A stretch of DNA of 32,264 bases from JASFQI01 sp050115555 (lineage in GTDB: Bacteria > Desulfobacterota > DSM-4660 > Desulfatiglandales > HGW-15): assembly GCA_050115555.1 (NCBI GenBank), contig JASFQI010000010.1, positions 1 through 32,264 on the forward strand, read 5' to 3'. Positions 23,955 to 32,097 of the stretch are shown here, piece after piece. Made by a program: the position numbers and the translations under genes. The number at the start of each line of letters is the position of its first letter. Positions within the stretch are counted from its first letter, which is position 1. The notes under the pieces were generated by a model. That model was not told the DNA's origin and did not search any database. It saw only the letters and a list, made by a program, of their open reading frames with translations.

Positions 23955-25355
23955 TCATGACCAATGGAGTTTGTTCCCCCATTTCTCCCGAACCTTGTCA
24001 ACGATTTCCGGATCATCGACGGTGCGAGGCGGCTTCTCTCCGTAAAACCGGTACTCTTCCCAGGGGAGAGTGGCGTCGATCCCCAGCCCGGACTGCCATC
24101 CTTTGGGCTTCAGGGGGATCGCGGGATCTAACCACTGCCCTGCACGCCTGGAGGTCAGCGTCACATCCCGATCGGCCTTGACCCGTGTTGAAAGGGCCCA
24201 GTGCACGCGGTTGTAGTCCCAGATATCGATATCCTTGTCTACAACGATCACATGCTTGTACCTCGCGTAGGTAGATCCCCACACGGCATCCATGACCTGC
24301 TGCGGGTGTCCCTTGAAGAGCTTATCGATTTTCACAATGGCCTCGTAGGTAACATCACATCGCAGGTCGAGGATCCCGGGGACGATCTGCTTAAGCGTCC
24401 TGTAGGCCTCCGCCTGAGAGGCTTTCCCCACCACAATGGCGCTGTCGGAGGGGTACCATTGCTCCCGGGCGCCTAAAAAAATGGGGTTCTTCCTGTGGGT
24501 AATTCTGGTCACCTCGAAGACCGGGTTGCTCCTGGCCTCGCCGTAATACCCCGTATACTCGCCGAAGCCCCCTTCAATTTGCCGGTGTTCCGGTCGTACG
24601 AACCCCTCGAAGACGACCTCCGTCGTGGCCGGGACTTCGATGTCGATGCTCTGGCACTTGACCATCTCCAGGGGTTCACCTCGCAAGCCGCCGGCGATGT
24701 AGAATTCATCTACATTCGGCGGGGTCCTAGTGCATGCAACCGTGAACACGACGGGGTCGTATCCCGTGATGACGGCCATGGGCATGGGTTTTCCCTGCCG
24801 TTCATACTTCATGTAGTGCTGCCGCCCATGGGTGTACTCCGGCGCCCCCCACCCCAGGAGGTTTTTCCCAAGCGTTCCCATTCTGTAGATTCCAGCGTTC
24901 AACAGACCGGTGTCCGGATCTTTCGTCACGGATACCCCAAGGGTGCCAGGAAAAGGACCTCCATCATACTGATGCCAAACCGTGTTGCAGATCCGATTCA
25001 GATCGATATTATCCCCTTCAATGACCTCCTCCTGGCATGGACCGGAGTCGATGATTTTGGGAGGGACCGGCTTTTGGGTACGCCGGATCCATTCCTCATT
25101 GAACTGGCTCCACTCGTCGATGCCCATTGCCCAGAGAAAGCGGCGGTCTGCCCCAAGCAGGTTCGTGACCATGGGAAGGTCCGCCCCCTTGATTTGATCG
25201 AACTGGAGGGCCGGGCCGAACTCCTGGAGACCGATTCTGGAGATGCCGTTGATTTCCCACGTCGGATCCACCTCTTCCTTGACGTGAAAGAGGTCGTTTT
25301 TCTTCTCCAGAAAATCCAAAAACTCCCGCATGTCATACCACTTTGCATTACCCAT
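23955..25355 (-). CDS. UbiD-family prenylated-FMN-dependent (de)carboxylase
   Basis: A 466-residue cytoplasmic enzyme, full length for UbiD. Features include R-E-F-L-D-F-L-E near the start, N-A-G-I-Y-R-M with the catalytic Arg, G-G-L-R-G-E-P-L-E-M-V-K-C, and I-E-G-G-F-G-E-Y-T-G-Y-Y-G carrying the paired catalytic glutamates. UbiD enzymes reversibly decarboxylate aromatic or unsaturated acids using prenylated FMN made by UbiX; no ubiX gene is in the window. AGGAGGAACGTTCC precedes the ATG. It sits 98 bp after dctM system 2 and 76 bp before the membrane Fe-S gene, so import of an acid and its decarboxylation are plausibly coupled. The substrate is open: hydroxybenzoate-, phthalate- or gallate-like acids are candidates. 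Confidence 0.92.
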   Translation of the reverse strand: MGNAKWYDMREFLDFLEKKNDLFHVKEEVDPTWEINGISRIGLQEFGPALQFDQIKGADLPMVTNLLGADRRFLWAMGIDEWSQFNEEWIRRTQKPVPPKIIDSGPCQEEVIEGDNIDLNRICNTVWHQYDGGPFPGTLGVSVTKDPDTGLLNAGIYRMGTLGKNLLGWGAPEYTHGRQHYMKYERQGKPMPMAVITGYDPVVFTVACTRTPPNVDEFYIAGGLRGEPLEMVKCQSIDIEVPATTEVVFEGFVRPEHRQIEGGFGEYTGYYGEARSNPVFEVTRITHRKNPIFLGAREQWYPSDSAIVVGKASQAEAYRTLKQIVPGILDLRCDVTYEAIVKIDKLFKGHPQQVMDAVWGSTYARYKHVIVVDKDIDIWDYNRVHWALSTRVKADRDVTLTSRRAGQWLDPAIPLKPKGWQSGLGIDATLPWEEYRFYGEKPPRTVDDPEIVDKVREKWGNKLHWS

Positions 25356-25453
25356 GGAACGTTCCTCCTAAAAAATTAGTGTTTTCAATCTGATACCATC
25401 TGCAGCCCATATGTAACCCAACCGAAAGGGCCTGCAAGGCCCCCGATCTTTCT

Positions 25454-26764
25454 CTACATCAAGCCTGGTAGCCATGTCGCAATCGGCGGCGCCATCATGA
25501 CCGCCAGGATCACCATCGCTTCCATGAGAATAAAGGGAATCGCAGCTCGATAAATATCCCCCATGGTGGTGTCTTTAGGTGAAACGCCTTTGAGGACAAA
25601 CAGTTCAATTCCAAAAGGCGGGGACAGATTCGCGATGGACATATTGACCAAAAGCATGAGGCCGAACCATAGGGGGTCCCACCCCATGCCCTTACAGACC
25701 GGCATAAAGATGGGGAGGGTGATCATGAGAATGCTCATCTGATCCATGAACATCCCTAGAAACATGACCACGAGCATCATGCAAACAAGCAGGGCGAGAG
25801 GTGGGATGGGCAGGTTCACGGCGAACTGGACCATTCCCCTCGAGGCGCCTGAAAAAGAGAGGAGCTGGCTGAAGGCGGTGGAACCGCAGAAGATCAGCAG
25901 AATCATTGTTGTCGTCGCCATGGTCCCAGCAAAACTTTTTTTGACGGACTCCCAGGAGAGTCCCCCGTAAATCCAGGCGAGAACAACGGTCGAGAGCACA
26001 CCGAATGCGGCCGACTCCGACGGTGTTGCAAACCCGAGCAACATCAGGCCGATGACGGAGAATACGATCACCCCGAGCGGCAAGACGTGTTTGATGAGAG
26101 GAAGCACCCTCTCGGAAAAGCTCCGTTTTTGAAGGCCGTGAGCCGGAGCGATCTGGGGCTGAAGCTTGCATCGACCGATGATGTAGACGACAAAAAGGCA
26201 CGCCATGAGAATCCCAGGAAGGAGCCCCGCAATCAGCAGTCCTCCCACAGAAATCCCGGCGAGTGTGGCAAGTACCACGGACATACCGCTTGGGGGGATG
26301 ATGATGGCCAGTGCCCCGCCGCCCAGGATGGGTCCAAGGGCAATGGGTTTCTTGTACCCCCGCTCCCTCATCTCAGGCACCAGCATGGAACCGAGCATGG
26401 CGGTTGAGGCCCAGGTGTTGCCGCACAGAACCGCAATCAGGACACCACCGGCGACCGCCACCAGGCTCAATCTTCCGGGGAGCTTTCCGAGGAAGGCGTC
26501 CAGGGCGTCAAGCATCCGGGTCCCCATGCCCGAGTGAAAAAGGATCTCTCCCATCAGGATGAACAAGGGAACGGGCAACAGGGCAAAAAAGGTGACGGAC
26601 TCGAAGATGCTCAAAATGAGCTGGTTGATGCCGGACGCCCCCCCCCAAAGGACAAAGACACCCACCAGGTTGATCAGGAGGAAGGAGAACGCCACAGGAA
26701 GGCCCGTGAGCATGAGGCAGATCAGACTTCCAAAAATGATCAGCAGTACCAGCCACCACTCCAA
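25454..26764 (-). CDS. dctM: TRAP transporter large permease, DctM family (system 2)
   Basis: A 436-residue inner-membrane protein with about 12 hydrophobic segments, paralogous to the first DctM. Landmarks are L-P-V-P-L-F-I-L-M-G-E-I-L-F-H-S-G, G-G-G-A-L-A-I-I-I-P-P-S, A-T-P-S-E-S-A-A-F-G, and S-P-P-F-G-I-E-L-F-V-L-K-G. The start is taken as TTG 26764, after AAGGGAGA; an upstream TTG at 26782 overlaps that ribosome site. The ubiD gene follows. The gap from dctQ system 2 is 93 bp. Confidence 0.92.
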   Translation of the reverse strand: MEWWLVLLIIFGSLICLMLTGLPVAFSFLLINLVGVFVLWGGASGINQLILSIFESVTFFALLPVPLFILMGEILFHSGMGTRMLDALDAFLGKLPGRLSLVAVAGGVLIAVLCGNTWASTAMLGSMLVPEMRERGYKKPIALGPILGGGALAIIIPPSGMSVVLATLAGISVGGLLIAGLLPGILMACLFVVYIIGRCKLQPQIAPAHGLQKRSFSERVLPLIKHVLPLGVIVFSVIGLMLLGFATPSESAAFGVLSTVVLAWIYGGLSWESVKKSFAGTMATTTMILLIFCGSTAFSQLLSFSGASRGMVQFAVNLPIPPLALLVCMMLVVMFLGMFMDQMSILMITLPIFMPVCKGMGWDPLWFGLMLLVNMSIANLSPPFGIELFVLKGVSPKDTTMGDIYRAAIPFILMEAMVILAVMMAPPIATWLPGLM

Positions 26765-26857
26765 AATGCATCTCCCTTCCAAAACGCCGTCAGGCAGTTG
26801 GAATTCGAATGAATGCTCAAATCCGGATGAACCCGGGCACTCCCGACGACCTTGATT

Positions 26858-27382
26858 CTAGGGGGACCTCATCGTTTTCCACTCCGAAAAATGGCGGTAA
26901 GCCTTTCTCAGGAACTGGACAAGGAGCAGGAAAAATCCGATGGGTATGATGACGTAAAGCGGAAAATCGGGCGGGGCCATGGCCGTCGGCTGAAAGCTTC
27001 CGTCCCTCAGTTTTTCCAGGCTCACGATCAAACTGAAATAGCCGATGATCGCGCACACGCCGGCACCGATGATGGAGGTCGCACCGTTGAGAAAGGCCCG
27101 CTTTGTCTTTCCAAGTGCGATCAGCAGCAGATCGCTGTTGACGTGGCCCTCGTTTTTCAGCACCCAGGCCGAGCAGAGGAAGGTCACGTACAGCAGGCTA
27201 TACTCTGTGAACTCAAGCACCCAGGGCAGCGGCGATCCCGCAATGGTCCGTGCCAGCACATCCCAGCAAACGGAAAGGAGGATGAATGTCAGTACGGCAG
27301 AAGCCACGTATACCAGAGAGCCCAGAAAAACATCGAATGCACGGCCTGACCTTTTGAAACACGTCTTCATGGCTTGCACCAT
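26858..27382 (-). CDS. dctQ: TRAP transporter small permease, DctQ family (system 2)
   Basis: A DctQ-type protein of about 174 residues with four membrane segments and the motif P-W-V-L-E-F-T-E-Y-S-L-L-Y followed by A-W-V-L-K-N-E-G-H-V-N-S-D. The start is uncertain: ATG 27382 has GGAG three bases away, ATG 27370 is farther, and a TTG at 27391 is also in frame. It follows dctP after a short gap containing a hairpin and precedes dctM. Confidence 0.88.
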   Translation of the reverse strand: MVQAMKTCFKRSGRAFDVFLGSLVYVASAVLTFILLSVCWDVLARTIAGSPLPWVLEFTEYSLLYVTFLCSAWVLKNEGHVNSDLLLIALGKTKRAFLNGATSIIGAGVCAIIGYFSLIVSLEKLRDGSFQPTAMAPPDFPLYVIIPIGFFLLLVQFLRKAYRHFSEWKTMRSP

Positions 27383-27397
27383 CGTCTCCAACCTACA

Positions 27398-27424
27398 GGC
27401 CGCCCCCGCAAGGCGGAGGCGGCC
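27398..27424 (-). promoter_or_regulatory. G+C-rich hairpin between dctP and dctQ (system 2)
   Basis: GGCCGCC-TCCGC and GCGGG-GGCGGCC pair over 12 positions (one a G-U wobble) around a 3-base loop, 11 bp after the dctP stop. On the coding strand there is no T run after it; five T follow it only on the other strand. It is in the same place as the hairpins of system 1 and probably favours dctP message stability. Confidence 0.65.
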
Positions 27425-27435
27425 TTTTTATTGAG

Positions 27436-28425
27436 CTATTTGACGAGCATCTCTTTCAGCTTGGGGCCGAGTTCCGGGGATTTCGAGATGATGTGGTCCC
27501 ACGCGGCATCATAGGCCGTATCGAGAAAGCGCTCTCCGTCCGCAGCAGAGAACTCCAGCGGCTTCACACCCTTTTCGATCATGAGGTCCCATCGCTCCTG
27601 ACGGAGGTTGGTGTAGTACTCGGCAATGGCCTCGTTGATCTCCGTGTCTTTATACTCGATGATGGCCTTCTGAAGATCCGGGGAGAGCTGGTTCCACTTC
27701 TTCGGGTTCACCAGAATCACGGCGACCGCCTTGTAAAGGGGATAGGTGAGGACATAGTCGGTCACCTCGTGCCAGCTGAAATCCGTCACAAAACCGAGGG
27801 GGGACTGGACAAAACCGTCGATAGCCCCCCGCTCCATGGCCGTGTAGATGTCCCCGATGGGAAGGTTGATCGGGGCGGCGCCCACGGCTTTCATCAAGGG
27901 AATAAAGGGAGGGAATACCCGAATCTTCTTGCCGGAGAGGTCTTCAGGGGCTTTGAGTTCCACGTTGGTGTAGAGGTGAAAGGTGTCTTTCAGTGTGCCG
28001 GGCCCTAGCCAGATCAGGCCCTTTTCCCTGTGAAGGTCCCGCATGACCTTGTAGTAATCCGTTTTGGCCACCTCCTCCAGGTAGTCCCTGTTGGTGAACA
28101 TAGCGCTCTGTGCTTCCCAGAGAAGAGAAGGGTAGTATCCGCAGGAGGTGACACACATGTCGATGACACCGTTTTTCACGGCCTCGTGAAGCTGAAACGG
28201 CGGCGTGACCTCAGGTCCCCCTAAGAGTTCGATGCTGACCTGCCCCTTGAACTTCTCGTTCATCTTGTCCATAAATACATTGAAACCGGCGACATTCGCA
28301 TTGTTTGCCGGCAGGAACGCCACGGCCTTGAAGTTCACAGCGCCCGCCCACACCCATGACGCGCTCACCACCAGAGTGATCGCCACGATGAAACCGAAGA
28401 CCCGTGCACTCATCCGCATTTTCAT
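27436..28425 (-). CDS. dctP: TRAP transporter substrate-binding protein, DctP family (system 2)
   Basis: A 329-residue periplasmic binding protein with a signal peptide (K-M-R-M-S-A-R, a hydrophobic core, cleavage near V-W-A-G-A). DctP features are L-L-G-G-P-E-V-T, the arginine-bearing segment L-S-G-K-K-I-R-V-F-P-P, and D-I-Y-T-A-M-E-R-G-A-I-D-G-F-V-Q-S. The Arg in K-I-R-V matches the carboxylate-binding Arg of the family, so a monocarboxylic or dicarboxylic acid ligand is likely. AAGGAGAAGCTCC precedes the ATG. It is the first gene of the dctPQM-ubiD unit. The 164 bp before it holds the livF terminator and presumably the promoter. Confidence 0.93.
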   Translation of the reverse strand: MKMRMSARVFGFIVAITLVVSASWVWAGAVNFKAVAFLPANNANVAGFNVFMDKMNEKFKGQVSIELLGGPEVTPPFQLHEAVKNGVIDMCVTSCGYYPSLLWEAQSAMFTNRDYLEEVAKTDYYKVMRDLHREKGLIWLGPGTLKDTFHLYTNVELKAPEDLSGKKIRVFPPFIPLMKAVGAAPINLPIGDIYTAMERGAIDGFVQSPLGFVTDFSWHEVTDYVLTYPLYKAVAVILVNPKKWNQLSPDLQKAIIEYKDTEINEAIAEYYTNLRQERWDLMIEKGVKPLEFSAADGERFLDTAYDAAWDHIISKSPELGPKLKEMLVK

Positions 28426-28527
28426 GGAGCTTCTCCTTTCCGAATGTTTACAATCTCAAACCCTGCCAAGGGACCACACCGATTCTTGTTGTTTCTATCA
28501 CCTCCTATTCGTACGAATGATATCCTG

Positions 28528-28549
28528 AAAACACTCCGCCCGAGCGGAG
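28528..28549 (-). terminator. Terminator after livF
   Basis: On the minus strand CTCCGC-TCGG-GCGGAG, a perfect 6-bp stem with a TCGG loop, is followed by TGTTTT. It lies about 40 bp after the livF stop and separates the ABC transporter unit from the TRAP-ubiD unit. Confidence 0.65.
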
Positions 28550-28589
28550 GACGGCCTCCAGCGCCGTCGGCACATCCGTGATTAAACCC

Positions 28590-29336
28590 TCAGAGGCCAA
28601 GATAGGCATCACGGACATGCTCACTCCGAAGCAGATCTTCTCCCACTCCCTGCAGGGTGACATGGCCGTTCTCAAGGACATACGCTATATGCGACAGCCG
28701 GAGCGTGTGACGGACATTCTGTTCCACCAGAAGAACGCTGATCTTCTCACTGTTGATGGACTCGACCATCTTGAAAACCTGGGTCACCATCAAAGGGGCC
28801 AGACCGAGGGACGGCTCGTCGAGCATCAGCAGGCAAGGTCTGGACATCAACCCCCTTCCGATCGCCAGCATCTGCTGCTCGCCGCCGGAGAGGGACCCCG
28901 CCGTTTGTCTTCTACGGGGGAGAAGCGCCGGAAACATCGTATAAAACCACTCGATGCCCTGTTTGATCTCCTTACGGGCCCTCTTATTAAAGGCCCCGAT
29001 TTCCAGGTTTTCCTCGACCGAGAGTCTTGGAAAGAGCTTGCGTCCCTCCGGAACGAGGGAAATCCCCAGCTGCACCCGTTTGTGGGGGGCCAGCGTGTCA
29101 ATCACCGTCTCTCCAAATCGCATGGGTCCGCCTCTATAGGGAAGCAGACCGGAGACGGCCTTCATGAGTGCGGTCTTCCCTGCCCCATTGGATCCCAGGA
29201 GCCCGGTGATCCTCTGTTCATGGACCTGGAAGGAAACGTCCCATGTGGCCTGAATCGCATCATAGAACACGGATACGCCGGCCACGTCGAGGAGGATTGG
29301 ACCCTGATGTTCCCCGTTATTCGATTGCACTGTCAT
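28590..29336 (-). CDS. livF: Branched-chain amino acid-type ABC transporter ATPase LivF
   Basis: A 248-residue cytoplasmic ATPase. Walker A is G-S-N-G-A-G-K-T, the signature is L-S-G-G-E-Q-Q, Walker B is C-L-L-M-L-D-E-P-S-L-G-L-A-P, and the switch His is replaced by V-E-Q-N as is usual for LivF. P-E-G-R-K-L-F-P-R-L-S-V-E-E-N-L is the LivF-specific Q-loop region. Its start overlaps the 3' end of livG by 20 bp, a sign of translational coupling. It is the last gene of the liv unit. HAAT-family transporters import amino acids but also urea, amides and aromatic acids. Confidence 0.93.
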   Translation of the reverse strand: MTVQSNNGEHQGPILLDVAGVSVFYDAIQATWDVSFQVHEQRITGLLGSNGAGKTALMKAVSGLLPYRGGPMRFGETVIDTLAPHKRVQLGISLVPEGRKLFPRLSVEENLEIGAFNKRARKEIKQGIEWFYTMFPALLPRRRQTAGSLSGGEQQMLAIGRGLMSRPCLLMLDEPSLGLAPLMVTQVFKMVESINSEKISVLLVEQNVRHTLRLSHIAYVLENGHVTLQGVGEDLLRSEHVRDAYLGL

Positions 29337-30054
29337 CCCCCAGATACGCCTTGATCACGCGCTTGTCCCGGGTGATCTCTTCCGGCGAGCCCTCGGCGAT
29401 CTTCTGCCCGTAGTGTAGGACGATCACCCGCTGGCAGAGACCCATGACCGCTTTCATGACGTGCTCTACCATGAGAATCGTCAGCCCCATTTCCTGGCGC
29501 GCTCTCCTGATGATGGCCATGGCCTCCTCGGTCTCCGCAGGCGTGAGGCCCGACAGTACCTCATCGAGAAGGAGAACCTCGGGTTGCGTGGAGAGGGCCT
29601 TGGCCAATTCGAGACGCTTGTGGTCCGCGATCCCCAGACGGCCCGCCAGAGCGTTCTCCTTTCCCGAGAGCCCGACCAGACCGAGCACTTCACGTGCCTG
29701 GGAGCGGCATTCCTTCCTGGTTTTGTGCCGGCCTCGGCCGAACGTCTCTCCCACCATGACATTGCCGAGCACGGTGAAGTTCCGAAGGGGTCTGACTACC
29801 TGAAAGGTTCGCACCATACCCTTTCGGCAGATCTGGAAGGGCTTTTTTCCGGTTACGTCCTCCCCTTTCAACGCAACGATTCCCCGCTCGGGACTGTAGT
29901 ATCCGCTGAGGACACTGAACAGAGTGGTTTTGCCGGCGCCGTTGGCCCCGATCAGGCCTAAAATCTCCCCCTTTTCCATGGAGAAGCTGATCTCGTTCAG
30001 GGCCAAGAGCCCTCCGAAATGCTTGGAGATTCCCGTTACGGCTAACAAGGGCAT
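29317..30054 (-). CDS. livG: Branched-chain amino acid-type ABC transporter ATPase LivG
   Basis: A 245-residue ATPase. Walker A is G-A-N-G-A-G-K-T-T; V-R-T-F-Q-V-V-R-P-L carries the Q loop; Walker B is V-L-L-L-D-E-V-L-S-G-L-T; the switch is V-E-H. The ABC signature is degenerate: G-R-L-G-I-A-D-H-K-R-L-E in place of L-S-G-G-Q, as in a subgroup of LivG proteins. The D-E-V (not D-E-P) after Walker B belongs to the same subgroup. It overlaps livM by 13 bp and livF by 20 bp. Confidence 0.92.
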   Translation of the reverse strand: MPLLAVTGISKHFGGLLALNEISFSMEKGEILGLIGANGAGKTTLFSVLSGYYSPERGIVALKGEDVTGKKPFQICRKGMVRTFQVVRPLRNFTVLGNVMVGETFGRGRHKTRKECRSQAREVLGLVGLSGKENALAGRLGIADHKRLELAKALSTQPEVLLLDEVLSGLTPAETEEAMAIIRRARQEMGLTILMVEHVMKAVMGLCQRVIVLHYGQKIAEGSPEEITRDKRVIKAYLGDDSAIE

Positions 30055-30977
30055 TGGGCAGCCTTCTTTTTTCCTGCCAGCAGAACCTGGACCGGTACGA
30101 CCACACCTTCGGGCATGAATTTGACGATGAACACCATGATGACCCCAAGGATGATCATGTAGGAGTAAGGGTACTGGGCCCAGAGAAGCTCTGAGAGGAG
30201 GGTCAACAAGACCGCTCCTACAACGGCACCTTGAACGCTACTGATGCCTCCAAGGAAAGCCATGACGATGACCAGGAAGCTGACGACCGGATCGAAAACG
30301 GTATAGGGATCGATGTACGAGCGTCTAAGGGCCATGATGGCGCCCACCATTCCGGGAAAGAAGGCGCTGATTCCGAAAGCGATCCATTTGGAAAAAGGGG
30401 CGTTCACCCCGATGGCCCCGGCCGCGTCCTCGTCCTCCCGGATGGCGAACAGGGCCGTTCCAAGCCGGCTGTGTTTCACGATTTGGGCGGTCGCCAGTGT
30501 AACAATGCAGACGATCAGCATGGAGTAGTACATCGTGTGGAGGCTGGGTGCCCCCATGAGAATGCGTCCAACCGTCCCACCGAATTTGATCTCCAGGTTG
30601 ATGAAGATGTACTTTGTGATCTCCGTCAGGCCGAGGGTCAGGATGACGAAGTAGGGTCCCCTGACGCGCAGAAAGGGGAACCCGATGGCCATAGCAAATC
30701 CCGCAGAGAGACAGCCGGCCAGAATGATGCAAGGAACATAGGGGATCTGCATCCAGACCATGGCCATGAAGTAGGCCCCGAGACCATAGAAGGCGGAGTG
30801 AGCAAGGGAGAAGTAGCCCGCAAACCCGGAGAGGACAATCCAGCTCGCTGTCAGGGAGACCCACATGAGAAGGTCCAGGAGCACGGATATTCCGTAATCC
30901 GAACTCACCATTGGAGCCAGCGCCAGGAGGATCGAACCGGCAAGAAGAGCTATGGAGGTCAGGACCTTTGCTCCCAT
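30042..30977 (-). CDS. livM: Branched-chain amino acid-type ABC transporter permease LivM
   Basis: A 311-residue inner-membrane permease with about nine or ten hydrophobic segments. Family landmarks are G-Y-F-S-L-A-H-S-A-F-Y-G-L-G-A-Y, R-V-R-G-P-Y-F-V-I-L-T-L-G, and A-I-R-E-D-E-D-A-A-G-A-I-G-V-N, the cytoplasmic coupling segment. AAAGGG lies upstream of the ATG. Its start lies 3 bp after the livH stop. Confidence 0.92.
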   Translation of the reverse strand: MGAKVLTSIALLAGSILLALAPMVSSDYGISVLLDLLMWVSLTASWIVLSGFAGYFSLAHSAFYGLGAYFMAMVWMQIPYVPCIILAGCLSAGFAMAIGFPFLRVRGPYFVILTLGLTEITKYIFINLEIKFGGTVGRILMGAPSLHTMYYSMLIVCIVTLATAQIVKHSRLGTALFAIREDEDAAGAIGVNAPFSKWIAFGISAFFPGMVGAIMALRRSYIDPYTVFDPVVSFLVIVMAFLGGISSVQGAVVGAVLLTLLSELLWAQYPYSYMIILGVIMVFIVKFMPEGVVVPVQVLLAGKKKAAQCPC

Positions 30978-30980
30978 GAA

Positions 30981-31868
30981 TCAGACCCTTTGCTTTCGAG
31001 TGAAGAGACCCTCCGGCCGCCATAGAATCACCAGGATGAAAAGGGAGTAGCTCAGGATCGGGCGAAGACCCGGAGAGGTGACGCTCACTCCGACGGTCTC
31101 GAAGATGCCCAAAAGAAATCCGCCTAGAAGACTTCCCAAGACGTTCCCCAGTCCACCGAGCACAATGACGATAAAAGCGACGATGGTGTATGGCAGACCC
31201 ATGAAAGGGGTGATTTCATAAAACATGCTCAGAAGGCTGCCGGCCAGCCCGGCCATAGCAAAAGCGATTCCGAAGCTGATGAAATAGATCGCATTCGTCG
31301 GTATGCCTACGAGCTGAGCCGCTTCCCGTTCCTGAATGAGTGCTCGAATGGCCTTTCCGAGCATGGTTTTGTGTAGAAACAGGATGCAGAAGGCGCACAC
31401 CGCGAGAGAAACTCCCAGAGCCAGGAGGCGATTCACCATAAGCGGCACGCCACCGACAACAATCACTTGGGTTAGGTAGGTGTAACTCCGGATGTCCGCG
31501 GTCCACAGGAGCGAGGCCGTGTTGGTGAAAATGATGGATAATGCGAAAAAGATGAGGAGGCTGTTGGATTCGAGGACCTCCATGGATTTTGTGGTTCGAA
31601 TGATGGGAAGAAAAATAATACGGCAGACGAAAACGCCCAGAAGGCCGTTCAGGCCGAGTACCAGGAACATGGAAACAAGAGGACTCAGACCACACAAGGT
31701 GAAGAGCCAGTACGTCGCATAGGCCCCGATCATGATCAACTCGCCGTGGGCGATGTTGAGAAGCCGCATGGTCCCGTAGATCAGGTTGAGACCCACGGCA
31801 ATCAACGCATAGATGCCCCCGATGAGGATGCCGGAGGAAAGGACCTGCAGGATTTGGCTCCACTCCAT
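30981..31868 (-). CDS. livH: Branched-chain amino acid-type ABC transporter permease LivH
   Basis: A 295-residue permease, a normal LivH length. Landmarks are G-G-I-Y-A-L-I-A-V-G-L-N-L-I-Y-G, L-L-N-I-A-H-G-E-L-I-M-I-G-A-Y, and A-L-I-Q-E-R-E-A-A-Q-L-V-G. The frame is open to 32033, but the 55 extra residues are Pro- and Arg-rich and not membrane-like, while ATG 31868 has CTGGAGACACGC just upstream and starts directly before the first helix. The gap to the upstream binding protein gene (31869-32097) shows no recognisable gene. Confidence 0.9.
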   Translation of the reverse strand: MEWSQILQVLSSGILIGGIYALIAVGLNLIYGTMRLLNIAHGELIMIGAYATYWLFTLCGLSPLVSMFLVLGLNGLLGVFVCRIIFLPIIRTTKSMEVLESNSLLIFFALSIIFTNTASLLWTADIRSYTYLTQVIVVGGVPLMVNRLLALGVSLAVCAFCILFLHKTMLGKAIRALIQEREAAQLVGIPTNAIYFISFGIAFAMAGLAGSLLSMFYEITPFMGLPYTIVAFIVIVLGGLGNVLGSLLGGFLLGIFETVGVSVTSPGLRPILSYSLFILVILWRPEGLFTRKQRV

Positions 31869-32097
31869 GCGTGTCTCCAGAGGGCTTCTCCCGCTCTCCG
31901 GGGCAGGCAGTGCCAAAGGCCCGGGAGGTGAAAGGCCCCTCGGCGCGGGGATGGCTGTCATCCCGCATGCCCGGTCCACCATGATGAGGGCTTTGCGTTC
32001 ATCACGGTGAGAAACCTGCGTGGTGTATTCCACGGTAAGGCCGGTGAGACGCTTCCGAATGGGGATCCGGACTCAGCCGGCCGCAAACGCTCGTCGG

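Noticed and set aside
27398..27429. Plus-strand rho-independent terminator (hairpin plus TTTTT)
   Set aside because: No plus-strand gene precedes it; the hairpin is better explained as an intercistronic element of the minus-strand dctPQM operon.
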